Positions 17,357-25,314 of a DNA stretch of 64,000 nucleotides are shown piece by piece; the stretch's first letter is position 1, and each line of letters opens with the position of its first letter. Source of the stretch: Lachnospiraceae bacterium. GTDB lineage: Bacteria > Bacillota > Clostridia > Lachnospirales > Lachnospiraceae. The translations under genes and the position numbers were made by a program. The notes beneath the pieces were generated by a model, which saw nothing but the letters and a program-made list of their open reading frames with translations, did not search any database and was not told where the DNA came from. The stretch covers positions 44,690-108,689 of the forward strand of contig JAAWCE010000041.1 of assembly GCA_022793065.1 (NCBI GenBank), given 5' to 3'.

Positions 17357-19153
17357 TTACATTTGGGTATAGTAGTGAGACTGGACTTCAAACATATGCG
17401 CGTAACTTCCGCCCAGGGCCATTAATTCATCATGGGTACCTTCTTCTGTGACTTTTCCATGTTCCATGAAAAGGATTCTGTCGGAGAATTTGGTGCTGGC
17501 AAGGCGGTGGGAGATGAACAGGGAGGTTCTTCCCTGGCTGATGTCCACATATTCCTGATAAATCTCACTTTCCGCAATGGGGTCCAGAGCGGAGGTTGGT
17601 TCGTCCAGAATCAGTATATTTCCGTTTTTATATAATGCCCTGGCCAATAGAAATCTCTGCAGTTGTCCGCCTGAAAGTGTCAAACCGTCTTCAAAGCTAG
17701 TGTTGGTCATGAACGTATCCAACCCCACGCCTTTTTCACGAAAAACGGATTCCAGGCCGGCTTGTCTGAGGGCGGACCAGGCTTTATCTTCATCAGTTTC
17801 GGAAAGACGCCGATAGGAGAGATTGCAGCCTACCGGATAGGGCAATACGGTACTTTCCTGGAAAACTACGGAAAATAGATGGTAGAGTTCCTTCTTCGGT
17901 AATGTTGCGATATCAATCCCGTTAATCAATATCTTTCCTTCATCCGGTTCATACAGTCCGCACAGCAGCTTAACCAATGTGGTTTTTCCGGCACCGTTTG
18001 TTCCCAGGAGCGCGACCTTTTCACCTGGGTGTATTTTTAAGTTAAAGTGTTCATATACTTTTTGGTCTCCGTAGGAAAAACTTACATCCAGAAATTCAAT
18101 TTCCGCAGGCTGCTTTAACAAATCCGGCGGAATTTCCCCTTCGGTATGGATTTCCGGCAATTCCATATGTGCGCGGAAATAGGAAGCTTTCACATTCTGC
18201 AGTTTCAGAGAGGAACAAATGCTGACGATTTTGGTTACAAAGTCTGAAAAACCTGTAATGGCGCCGAAATATACCAGAAAGCCGGCCATGGAGATTTCTC
18301 CTTGCAACACCGCGTAAATCAGGTATCCATAAGCCAGGCCGTTCCGCAGTAAAGTTAAGGTTTGCTGCATGAAATCCGTCAGAATTCGTTTGCGGTTGTT
18401 TTTCTTTTCTAATTGCAGCCGTTTATGAAATATACTTTTGCGGAATGTCATAAGCCAGTGATTCATGGAAAAGACACGAATATCCTTGGCCATTTGAGTA
18501 TTCTGAAATGTTTTGTTCAGGTAATCAATTTCCCGGTTTGACTGGGCAAACTGCTCCTTGAGGGATAGTTCCCAGTAATTGCGAAGGCGGAGAATCCCAT
18601 AATTTATTATGGATAAAACAAGCATAAGCAGTATCATCCATGGGCTTAGAATACTCAAAACGGTAGAATATAGGAAAAAGCAAATCAAGTGTGCCGTTAA
18701 TTCCCGTGGAAGCCGCAGCATTTGATAGTTGAATCCACTGTCCCCTTGCAGCATATTTTGATAAGCGTGTCTTGATATCTTTTTTTCTTCGCCGTATTCT
18801 ACATATTTATAAAGGCATTTGGTGCCTTTCAGCACTGCGTCGCCGATCAATAACACTCGGAGCGTATTTTCCCAGAAATATGTTTTCCATGTAAATTGTT
18901 TTACGATGGAATGAAAGAGTAGCAGTATCAATCCTGCGGCGGCAATGATGCCCAGACCTTTGATTAAATTTCCCTGTTCCGCCATTTGGAGTACGATTCC
19001 AGGCATTAGAATATCAAAGAAGGGCAGCAGACTGTCGCCGGCAAAAAGGATTAGGTGATAAAGCGCTAATTGAGGGTATTCTCTGTAAGCATATTTATAA
19101 AAATACACAATATTAGAGAGTATGGGGTAGTGTGGCTGTGAATCCGTGTTCAT
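17357..19153 (-). CDS. ABC exporter half-transporter (membrane domain plus ATPase), A
   Basis: A 598-residue partner of the preceding entry. The membrane domain spans about residues 25-330. The ATPase domain has Walker A LLGTNGAGKTT, the canonical signature TLSGGQLQRFLLARAL, Walker B ILILDEPTSALDP and the switch LFISHR. The start ATG at 19153 has AAAGGAG about 10 bases upstream, and a TATAAT lies near 19190 on the minus strand. No N-terminal C39 peptidase is present, so it is not a double-glycine leader-cleaving exporter. Confidence 0.92.
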   Translation of the reverse strand: MNTDSQPHYPILSNIVYFYKYAYREYPQLALYHLILFAGDSLLPFFDILMPGIVLQMAEQGNLIKGLGIIAAAGLILLLFHSIVKQFTWKTYFWENTLRVLLIGDAVLKGTKCLYKYVEYGEEKKISRHAYQNMLQGDSGFNYQMLRLPRELTAHLICFFLYSTVLSILSPWMILLMLVLSIINYGILRLRNYWELSLKEQFAQSNREIDYLNKTFQNTQMAKDIRVFSMNHWLMTFRKSIFHKRLQLEKKNNRKRILTDFMQQTLTLLRNGLAYGYLIYAVLQGEISMAGFLVYFGAITGFSDFVTKIVSICSSLKLQNVKASYFRAHMELPEIHTEGEIPPDLLKQPAEIEFLDVSFSYGDQKVYEHFNLKIHPGEKVALLGTNGAGKTTLVKLLCGLYEPDEGKILINGIDIATLPKKELYHLFSVVFQESTVLPYPVGCNLSYRRLSETDEDKAWSALRQAGLESVFREKGVGLDTFMTNTSFEDGLTLSGGQLQRFLLARALYKNGNILILDEPTSALDPIAESEIYQEYVDISQGRTSLFISHRLASTKFSDRILFMEHGKVTEEGTHDELMALGGSYAHMFEVQSHYYTQM

Positions 19154-19201
19154 TATAGTAAGACTCCTTTCTCTGGTGATGGGAGTATTATAAGCTTACA
19201 T

Positions 19202-19245
19202 GTAAAAAAAGGAGCCATTTTGACATCAACGGTTCCTTTTTTTAC
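19202..19245. terminator. Terminator between the two-component pair and the ABC exporter
   Basis: GTAAAAAAAGGAGCC (19202-19216) and GGTTCCTTTTTTTAC (19231-19245) pair over 15 positions with one wobble. A-rich and T-rich flanks allow use in either direction. Confidence 0.85.
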
Positions 19246-19273
19246 ACCAGTGGTATCAGTTTTGTCGGTTAGT

Positions 19274-19996
19274 TTAAAGAGGCAGTAAGATTTCTGTGGC
19301 AAAGACATTGCCCTCATCCTGACGATTACAGTAGCCTTTGTATTTGCGTATGACCTTGTCGATTCGCTGAAGGCCGTATCCATGATTGTGTGTTGTTTTG
19401 GTGGAAAGGTAGCCCCCAAAGGCTTTGCGGTAACTGCCGTCTGCGGAGTTCATAACATATAAGTATAGGTTATCTTTTGCTTTTGCAATATAGAGACGAA
19501 CAAAGCGATCCTGTGGAGGCAGTTTCAGGCAGGCCTCCATTGCATTGTCTAATAGATTGCCAATCATCACACATAAATCTACATCGGAGACAGAAAGGAT
19601 GTCAGGCACGGAGGCTGTGGCGTCCACGCGGATTTCCCTTGCTTTCAGCATGGAAAGTTTACTGTTTAATATAGCGTCAAGCATAGTATTTCCCGTTTTC
19701 AGAGTGATATCCACATGATTGTAATCGTCCAACAATTCGTGCATGTATCGTTCCAACTGCTCTATCTGTCCCATTTCCAGATAGGCAAGCATGGTCTGAA
19801 GGTGGTTTTTAAAGTCATGTCTCCATCCTCTGGTCTGTCGGTACATATTTTCCACTTCCTCGCAATGCCTATGGGTCAGGTCATTTTGGAAGCGGGAAAT
19901 CTGCTGTTCCACGATGTGACGAAAATAGAGGCGAGCGCCGTAAAGGGCAGCCAAAACGGCAAACACCGCCAAAAGGATAACGATATAGGGATTCAT
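19274..19996 (-). CDS. GHKL-type sensor histidine kinase, short
   Basis: A 240-residue kinase with one N-terminal membrane helix (NPYIVILLAVFAVLAALYGA). The phosphoacceptor region is RQTRGWRHDFKNHLQTML, the N-box is GNLLDNAMEACLKLP, and the G-box is HNHGYGLQRIDKVI. It lacks the multi-span sensor domain of AgrC-like kinases, so it probably senses through its single helix or a partner. Its start overlaps the stop of the LytTR regulator gene by 4 bases, indicating translational coupling. Confidence 0.9.
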   Translation of the reverse strand: MNPYIVILLAVFAVLAALYGARLYFRHIVEQQISRFQNDLTHRHCEEVENMYRQTRGWRHDFKNHLQTMLAYLEMGQIEQLERYMHELLDDYNHVDITLKTGNTMLDAILNSKLSMLKAREIRVDATASVPDILSVSDVDLCVMIGNLLDNAMEACLKLPPQDRFVRLYIAKAKDNLYLYVMNSADGSYRKAFGGYLSTKTTHNHGYGLQRIDKVIRKYKGYCNRQDEGNVFATEILLPL

Positions 19997-20715
19997 AAAT
20001 GGTTTTCTCCTAAGATGACTTTGATAAATTGTTCGTTTACTTCTTTATAGAGTCGGCGGCTGATTGGTACGGCGGCGCCATTGTCCATGATTAAGTCTTT
20101 TTTACCCATTTTGGATATTTTCCGTAGATTGACCAGATAGGAACGGTGGCAGAACATAAAGTCCCCGGAGGATTTCAGTTTCTCAGACAGCTCCCGGATG
20201 CCGATTCTTGCTTTCAGTTGTCTGTCCAGATATGTCAGTTTACAATAGCGATCCATTGCTTCCGCATAGAAAAGATTTTGAATTTGGATTTTTTCCAGTC
20301 CGTCTTCTGTTGGAAGAAGGAGCATTTCTGTATGGGATTCTTTTCGCTGCAGACATTTTTCAAGACATTTCCAGACCTGTTGTTTATCCAGAGGCTTTAA
20401 AAGATAGTGCATTGCCTCCAATTCATAGCCTTCCTGCATATAATCGGAAATGCCGGTGGTAAAAATGATGGTGATGGCGGCGCCCTTTTCCCGGAGCCGT
20501 TTTGCAAGGCTGATACCGTCGCCCTTGTCCATCATAATATCCAGAAATAACACGTCACAATGTTGATCCTGGCACCATATAAAATAAAAAGCCTCTCCGC
20601 TTTCAAAGGTTTCCAAATGAACGTTCAGGCGTTTGCAGCATTTCCATTCGTTGATATATTTTGACAAGAGTTCCCTATGGGTTTGTTCGTCGTCCACTAC
20701 CGCAATATTCAGCAT
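19993..20715 (-). CDS. LytTR-family response regulator
   Basis: A 240-residue regulator: receiver domain (MLNIAVVDDEQTHRELL, phosphoacceptor in DVLFLDIMMDKGDG, later LKPLDKQQ) followed by a LytTR DNA-binding domain (FCHRSYLVNLRKISKM). The start is the ATG at 20715 with AAGAGG 9 bases upstream. A longer frame reaching 20877 would translate through dispersed repeat 2 and is rejected. It probably controls the ABC exporter genes downstream; no clear LytTR direct repeat could be fixed by eye. Confidence 0.92.
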   Translation of the reverse strand: MLNIAVVDDEQTHRELLSKYINEWKCCKRLNVHLETFESGEAFYFIWCQDQHCDVLFLDIMMDKGDGISLAKRLREKGAAITIIFTTGISDYMQEGYELEAMHYLLKPLDKQQVWKCLEKCLQRKESHTEMLLLPTEDGLEKIQIQNLFYAEAMDRYCKLTYLDRQLKARIGIRELSEKLKSSGDFMFCHRSYLVNLRKISKMGKKDLIMDNGAAVPISRRLYKEVNEQFIKVILGENHL

Positions 20716-20756
20716 TACATTTAACCTCTTTTTGTTGATTTCTAAAGATCGATTAT

Positions 20757-20820
20757 ATATTATAATTTCAGCGCAAATGGAATCAAGAGTTGACACAATG
20801 CTCTTTTGTGTCAACATTAT
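20757..20820 (-). repeat. Dispersed palindromic repeat 2, copy a
   Basis: On the minus strand: ATAATGTTGACACAA, a short loop and TTGTGTCAAC (10-bp perfect arms at 20789-20798 and 20806-20815). The core TGATTCCATTTGCGC follows, then GAAATTATAATATATAATC. Copies b and c at 40898-40950 and 40994-41051 share the palindrome and the TTTGCGC core (c is shortened). It lies about 45 bp upstream of the LytTR regulator start, in the same orientation. Confidence 0.8.
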
Positions 20821-21009
20821 ACCATGTGTTCTTAGAAAGTCAATTGAGCAGCAGTTTGAAAGTAAACTTTCCCACAATAAAATTCAGGGGCATAATTATA
20901 TTGTCATGAATGTGGATTGGTGTGGGTGTTAAAGCGCACTGGGGTGGAAAAGTGTAACATTTGGTAACAAATGCCAGATGACATGACGGTTATTTGTTGC
21001 TATTGTCGG

Positions 21010-21038
21010 TTGCTTTTATTTGGGCGATTTAATATAAT
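21010..21038 (+). promoter_or_regulatory. Promoter for the Cys/His repeat protein
   Basis: TTGCTT (21010-21015), 17 bp, TATAAT (21033-21038). This leaves an untranslated leader of about 140 bp. Apart from this and repeat 2, the 20716-21184 gap shows no gene. Confidence 0.65.
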
Positions 21039-21184
21039 GATAGTATAACCCCCAAATGCGGATATTTGGGAAAGATCGTGTTTTTCAAAGTACGATGTGA
21101 AACTGTTGACAGAAAATAATCTGACGATATTTTGAAAAAGCATCATCAGAAGATTTTCAATGAAAGGAAAAGGGAGGAATGGAG

Positions 21185-22072
21185 ATGAGACGAGTAAAAC
21201 GCTGCTTGCTGTCTGTGGTTCTGGCAGGGGCTTTGGCTTTTGCCCCGGCGGTAGATGGGATTGGCCAGGTCTTTACCTTGACAGCGTCCGCCCATGGGCA
21301 TCACGGCGGCAACCGAGGCGGGCATCATGGCGGTGGATGGACATCTGATGTGACCTATTATTACTGCGGAGGGCACGGGGCACATTGCCATAATGACGGC
21401 GTATGTCCTTATGACAATGTGGTAATGGATGAAACGTATTATTACTGTGGGGGGCATGACGCGCATTGCCATACCGACGGGGTATGTCCCTATGCAGGAG
21501 AGAACGTGGGAGTGGACGAAACCTATTATTACTGCGGAGGCCACGACGCGCACCATCACACTGATGGAGTATGTCCTTATGCAGGAGAAGCAGCAGTGGA
21601 CGAAACCTATTATTACTGCGGAGGTCATGACGCGCACCATCACACTGATGGGGTATGTCCCTATGCAGGAGAAGCAGCAGCGGACGAAACATACTATTAC
21701 TGCGGAGGTCATGACGCGCACCATCACACTGATGGAGTATGTCCCTATGCAGGAGAAGCAGCAGCGGACGAAACCTATTATTACTGCGGAGGTCATGACG
21801 CGCACCATCACAGTGATGGAGTGTGCCCCTATGCAGCAATCATATCTGGAACCGATGAGACATACTATTACTGCGGAGGTCACGACGCACATCATCACAC
21901 TGACGGGGTATGCCCCTATTCTGCGACTTCTGCAGAAGAGAAGATAACGGAAGATGACAATGGGATGGATGAAACTACTTCAGTGGCACAAGGTGTTGGC
22001 AGAATAAAAAGAGGCAGAAAGAGTCTGGTACTGAGGTGTAAAAATGTTTGTATTGGCAGAGTTGGATGGTAG
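21185..22072 (+). CDS. Secreted Cys/His-rich tandem-repeat protein
   Basis: A 295-residue exported protein. The N-terminus MRRVKRCLLSVVLAGALAFA is a signal peptide, probably cut near TASAHG. A Gly/His linker (HGHHGGNRGGHHGGG) precedes seven tandem units of about 28 residues with the core YYYCGGHDAHHHTDGVCPY. Each core has two Cys, four His and two Asp, a pattern suited to metal binding (inference). The tail is acidic, then basic (GRIKRGRKSL), ending after one more Cys. The start at 21185 is chosen because AGGGAGG lies 7 bases before it; the ATG at 21179 is too close. I know no characterised family with this unit. A SulP transporter gene follows on the same strand. Confidence 0.85.
   Translation: MRRVKRCLLSVVLAGALAFAPAVDGIGQVFTLTASAHGHHGGNRGGHHGGGWTSDVTYYYCGGHGAHCHNDGVCPYDNVVMDETYYYCGGHDAHCHTDGVCPYAGENVGVDETYYYCGGHDAHHHTDGVCPYAGEAAVDETYYYCGGHDAHHHTDGVCPYAGEAAADETYYYCGGHDAHHHTDGVCPYAGEAAADETYYYCGGHDAHHHSDGVCPYAAIISGTDETYYYCGGHDAHHHTDGVCPYSATSAEEKITEDDNGMDETTSVAQGVGRIKRGRKSLVLRCKNVCIGRVGW
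21347..21919 (+). repeat. Seven coding tandem repeats of about 84 bp
   Basis: The units encode D-E-T-YYYCGGHDAHHHTDGVCPY plus a variable 6-9-residue spacer. The middle units (spacer AGEAAA or AGEAAV) are almost identical at DNA level, while the first, second and last differ most. This is typical of recent expansion by unequal exchange or slippage. In the first two units Cys replaces one of the histidines (AHCH for AHHH). Confidence 0.95.
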
Positions 22073-22149
22073 AGGTGGGAAACGGCATTGACGTCATCGA
22101 AAGCAACATTTTTATATCTTAGAAACATGAATAAGGACATTGGTAACGC

Positions 22150-22199
22150 GGCATATACTTTCCAGTCTGGCAATGAAAGGGAAAGTATATGCCCTTTAT
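22150..22199 (+). terminator. Hairpin/terminator between repeat protein and SulP gene
   Basis: GGCATATACTTTCC (22150-22163) pairs perfectly with GGAAAGTATATGCC (22180-22193), followed by CTTTATT. Two base pairs from a perfect T-tail, so it may be a partial terminator within a shared transcript. Confidence 0.7.
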
Positions 22200-22264
22200 T
22201 CCGATGTAGGGCAATTAGAATCAAAGTTTGAATGACAAGGTATTTTAGCCGGAGGAATTGATTG

Positions 22265-23911
22265 ATGGAAAAACGAAAGCCAAAGCTGTTTTCGGTAATG
22301 AAAACATATACAAAAGAACAGTTTATTAAAGATGTGGTTGCAGGTGTTATAGTTGCAATTATTGCATTACCGCTGTCCATAGCGCTTGCCCTTGCATCGG
22401 GGGTGGGACCGGAACAGGGAATTTATACCGCCATTGTGGCAGGATTTCTGATCTCCTTTTTTGGGGGAAGCCGGGTACAGATTGCCGGACCCACGGCCGC
22501 ATTTGCAACGATTGTGGCGGGAATTGTGGCAGAGAAAGGGATGGACGGGCTGATATTGGCAACCATATTGGCGGGCATCATTTTGATGCTGATGGGGTTT
22601 TTGGGGCTGGGAAATTTGATTAAATATATTCCTTATACAATTACCACCGGCTTTACGGCGGGGATTGCGGTGACGATTGCCATTGGACAGCTCAAGGACT
22701 TTCTTGGTCTTACATATCCCACAGGTACAGCTGCAATTGAAACCATGGAAAAGCTGGAGGCAGTGATAAAAAATATCGTTTCCGTAAATTGGCAGGCGGC
22801 GGTGGTGGGAATCGTCTGTCTTGCCATTTTAATAGTATGGCCGTTTATCAATAAGACGGTGCCGGGATCTTTGATTGCTGTAATTGTGGGTATATGTATG
22901 GTTCAATTTTTGCATATGAAAGTGAACACCATTGGGGATTTATATGAGATCAGTAATAAATTACCTGTATTTCATTTTCCCTCATTTAACTTTGGGGATG
23001 TAAGGGCAGTGTTTCCAGATGCTTTTACCATAGCAATTTTGGCGGCCATAGAATCTTTGCTTTCCTGTGTGGTGGCAGACAGCATGATCAATTCAAAGCA
23101 TCGATCCAATATGGAACTGATTGCACAGGGAATTGGTAATGTGGGTTCTGCAGTGTTTGGCGGGATTCCGGCCACGGGAGCCATTGCAAGAACCGCTGCA
23201 AATATCAAAAACGGCGGGCGGACACCCATAGCAGGTATGGTACATTCTATTACTCTGGTTTTGATATTGGTAGTGCTGATGCCATATGCAGCGTTGATTC
23301 CAATGCCCTGTATTGCGGCGATTCTGTTTATGGTAGCTTATAATATGTGCGGCTGGAGATCTTTTGTGAATTTATGCAAATCGTCCCCTAAAAGCGATAT
23401 TCTTGTTCTGATTCTAACTTTTGTGCTGACAGTAATTTTTGATTTGGTTGTGGCAATAGAAGTGGGAATTTTACTTGCGGCGCTGCTGTTTATGAAGCGT
23501 ATGAGCGATGTGACGGAGGTAGAGGGCTGGAAATATGTGGATGATGAGGATGATCCGGATAGTTTATCTTTGAGAGTGGTGCCAAAACATACGCTTGTTT
23601 ACGAAATTTCCGGTCCTATGTTTTTTGCGGCGGCGGATAAGATTCTTAAGATTTCGGTAAAGGAAGATACAAAATGTCTGGTGCTGAGAATGAGAAGCGT
23701 CAATGCCATTGATGCAACGGCAATGCATTCGTTGGAACAACTATATGAAATGTGTGCAGGAAAAGGAATTCAGTTGGTACTGTCCCATGTCAATGAACAG
23801 CCGGAGAAGGTGATGAATAAGGCGGGATTCAGCGAGAAGGTCGGAAAAGAGAATTTCTGTGTTCATATTGATGCGGCGCTGGCGCGGGCAATGGAACTTG
23901 GAGAAGAGTAA
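22265..23911 (+). CDS. SulP-family anion transporter with STAS domain
   Basis: A 548-residue membrane transporter of the SLC26/SulP group (sulfate, bicarbonate or other anions). About 10-12 hydrophobic segments cover residues 20-420. Family strings include VAIIALPLSIALALASGVGPEQGIYTAIV split by short gaps, and GGSRVQIAGPTAAF. The C-terminal STAS domain (about 445-545) contains RMRSVNAIDATAMHSLE. The start ATG has GGAGG 9 bases upstream. Substrate not determinable from sequence. Confidence 0.92.
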   Translation: MEKRKPKLFSVMKTYTKEQFIKDVVAGVIVAIIALPLSIALALASGVGPEQGIYTAIVAGFLISFFGGSRVQIAGPTAAFATIVAGIVAEKGMDGLILATILAGIILMLMGFLGLGNLIKYIPYTITTGFTAGIAVTIAIGQLKDFLGLTYPTGTAAIETMEKLEAVIKNIVSVNWQAAVVGIVCLAILIVWPFINKTVPGSLIAVIVGICMVQFLHMKVNTIGDLYEISNKLPVFHFPSFNFGDVRAVFPDAFTIAILAAIESLLSCVVADSMINSKHRSNMELIAQGIGNVGSAVFGGIPATGAIARTAANIKNGGRTPIAGMVHSITLVLILVVLMPYAALIPMPCIAAILFMVAYNMCGWRSFVNLCKSSPKSDILVLILTFVLTVIFDLVVAIEVGILLAALLFMKRMSDVTEVEGWKYVDDEDDPDSLSLRVVPKHTLVYEISGPMFFAAADKILKISVKEDTKCLVLRMRSVNAIDATAMHSLEQLYEMCAGKGIQLVLSHVNEQPEKVMNKAGFSEKVGKENFCVHIDAALARAMELGEE

Positions 23912-23948
23912 TCTTATGGTTCTTCATTAAAACCCATATAATTATTTT

Positions 23949-23984
23949 AAAAGGGAATGAATCGTCTTTGATTCATTCCCTTTT
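23949..23984. terminator. Bidirectional terminator between SulP gene and rubredoxin
   Basis: AAAAGGGAATGAATC (23949-23963) and GATTCATTCCCTTTT (23970-23984) form a perfect 15-bp stem with a 6-base loop between convergent genes. Confidence 0.95.
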
Positions 23985-24033
23985 GCAGTCTGATATCTTG
24001 TTGTCACTCTCAAGCGATAACTACGCGGATGTA

Positions 24034-24207
24034 TTAATTATAGTTATCAATACATTTCTGGAACATATCTTTGCTGACGCCGCAAAGAGGGCAGCACCAA
24101 TCGTCAGGAAGGTCGCTGAATTTTGTTCCCGGTGCAATACCATGTTCCGGATCTCCTTTTTCAGGATCATATGTGTAACCGCAAGGGTTGCAAAAATATT
24201 TGTCCAT
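24034..24207 (-). CDS. Rubredoxin
   Basis: A small iron-only electron carrier. The two Cys pairs that hold the iron, FCNPCGY and CCPLCGV, are both present, with the conserved [11 protein letters not shown] and DLPDDW between them. The likely partner is the rubrerythrin-type peroxidase encoded just upstream. The start used here is MDKYFC; an ATG four codons upstream (24219) is possible and the ribosome site AAAGGGA does not decide between them. Last gene of the perR operon. Confidence 0.95.
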   Translation of the reverse strand: MDKYFCNPCGYTYDPEKGDPEHGIAPGTKFSDLPDDWCCPLCGVSKDMFQKCIDNYN

Positions 24208-24265
24208 TTTGATTTCCATTCCCTTTCTGCTATCTGCGAGTTAAAAATACAGATAAAAAATTTTC

Positions 24266-24805
24266 TTATGAAAAATACCTCTTAAGCAGTCCTTCAAATG
24301 CCTTGCCGTGTCTTGCTTCATCCCTGGCCATTTCATGAACGGTATCATGGATTGCATCCAGGCCCAATTCTTTCGCTCTCTTTGCCAGATCAGTTTTTCC
24401 AGCGGTTGCGCCGTTCTCAGCATCTGCTCTCAACTGGAGATTTTTCTTAGTAGAGTCGGTAACGACTTCGCCCAGCAATTCTGCAAATTTTGCAGCATGT
24501 TCAGCCTCTTCATAAGCTGCTTTCTCATAGTACATGCCGATTTCAGGATAACCTTCTCTATGGGCAACTCTTGCCATTGCCAGATACATACCAACCTCGG
24601 TGCACTCACCTTCAAAATTAGCCCGAAGATCTTTGATAATGTCTTCCCGTACACCCTGTGCAACTCCTACAACATGCTCTGCAGCCCAGGTCTTCTCACC
24701 GGTCTGAGCAGAGAATTTCTCAGCAGGAGCATGGCAGACAGGACATTCTGCAGGCGCTGCATCTCCTTCGTGAACATAACCGCATACTTGACATACATAC
24801 TTCAT
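24266..24805 (-). CDS. Reverse rubrerythrin / NADH peroxidase-type protein
   Basis: A 179-residue non-haem iron protein for reducing hydrogen peroxide. Unlike classical rubrerythrin, the rubredoxin-like knuckle is at the N-terminus (VCQVCGYVH and ECPVCHAP). The di-iron four-helix bundle follows, with ligand strings [21 protein letters not shown] and [11 protein letters not shown]. This 'reverse' order is known from Clostridium oxidative-stress regulons. It lies between perR and the rubredoxin gene on one strand, which supports its peroxidase role. Confidence 0.93.
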   Translation of the reverse strand: MKYVCQVCGYVHEGDAAPAECPVCHAPAEKFSAQTGEKTWAAEHVVGVAQGVREDIIKDLRANFEGECTEVGMYLAMARVAHREGYPEIGMYYEKAAYEEAEHAAKFAELLGEVVTDSTKKNLQLRADAENGATAGKTDLAKRAKELGLDAIHDTVHEMARDEARHGKAFEGLLKRYFS

Positions 24806-24822
24806 ACTTATTTATCTCCTTT

Positions 24823-25221
24823 TTACAAATTATGATTGTGCAATAAACAATTACCGCAGATTCCGTAAAAGGTAGCGACATGACTTGTGATCTGACCGTC
24901 AAAGTGAGCGGCGGCAGCTTTTACAATGCTTTCAGCATTTTCCACGTTTAAATCTATAATATTGCCGCAATGGGAGCAGACAAAATGGTAATGAGGAGAA
25001 GTGTCGGCATCAAAATGGTCAACGCCGTCTCCAACGCGCAATCGATTGATTTCACCATCTTCAACAAGAAGAGTAAGATTGCGGTATACGGTTCCCAAAC
25101 TTATATTGGGATTCTGGCGGCGGACATTCATATATACAATATCTGCGGTAGGGTGGTCCTTTCTGCCGGCCAGAAATTCTTTTATCAGTTCCCGCTGCCT
25201 ACTGTGCTTTCGTGCAGCCAT
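24823..25221 (-). CDS. perR: Fur-family repressor, PerR type
   Basis: A 132-residue metalloregulator. The winged-helix domain includes HPTADIVYMNVRRQ and SLGTVYRNLTLL. The dimerisation domain has regulatory-metal residues in VDHFDADTSPHYHFVCSHCG and a structural zinc site formed by CSHC and CGNC. The His/Asp pattern and the peroxidase and rubredoxin genes behind it favour PerR over Fur or Zur. A strong dyad at 25238-25265 just before the gene is a likely autoregulatory operator. Confidence 0.92.
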   Translation of the reverse strand: MAARKHSRQRELIKEFLAGRKDHPTADIVYMNVRRQNPNISLGTVYRNLTLLVEDGEINRLRVGDGVDHFDADTSPHYHFVCSHCGNIIDLNVENAESIVKAAAAHFDGQITSHVATFYGICGNCLLHNHNL

Positions 25222-25237
25222 ATGACTTGCCTTTCTA

Positions 25238-25265
25238 AATAATAGTAGTAATTGTTACTATTATT
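25238..25265 (-). promoter_or_regulatory. PerR-box-like operator of the perR operon
   Basis: AATAATAGTA (25238-25247) and TACTATTATT (25256-25265) are exact inverted repeats, continuing into ATAATT. The site is 16 bp from the perR start. AT-rich dyads of this type are bound by PerR/Fur proteins. Confidence 0.75.
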
Positions 25266-25314
25266 ATAATTGATTTTAGAAAGTTGTCAATAGTTTTTTT
25301 GGTATTTTAATGCT

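Noticed and set aside
20716..20877. N-terminal extension of the LytTR regulator
   Set aside because: It translates dispersed repeat 2; the receiver domain begins at the internal ATG with its own ribosome site.
21146..21898. Long minus-strand frame of 250 codons over the Cys/His repeat gene
   Set aside because: It mirrors the tandem repeat on the other strand, has no ribosome site and no recognisable product.
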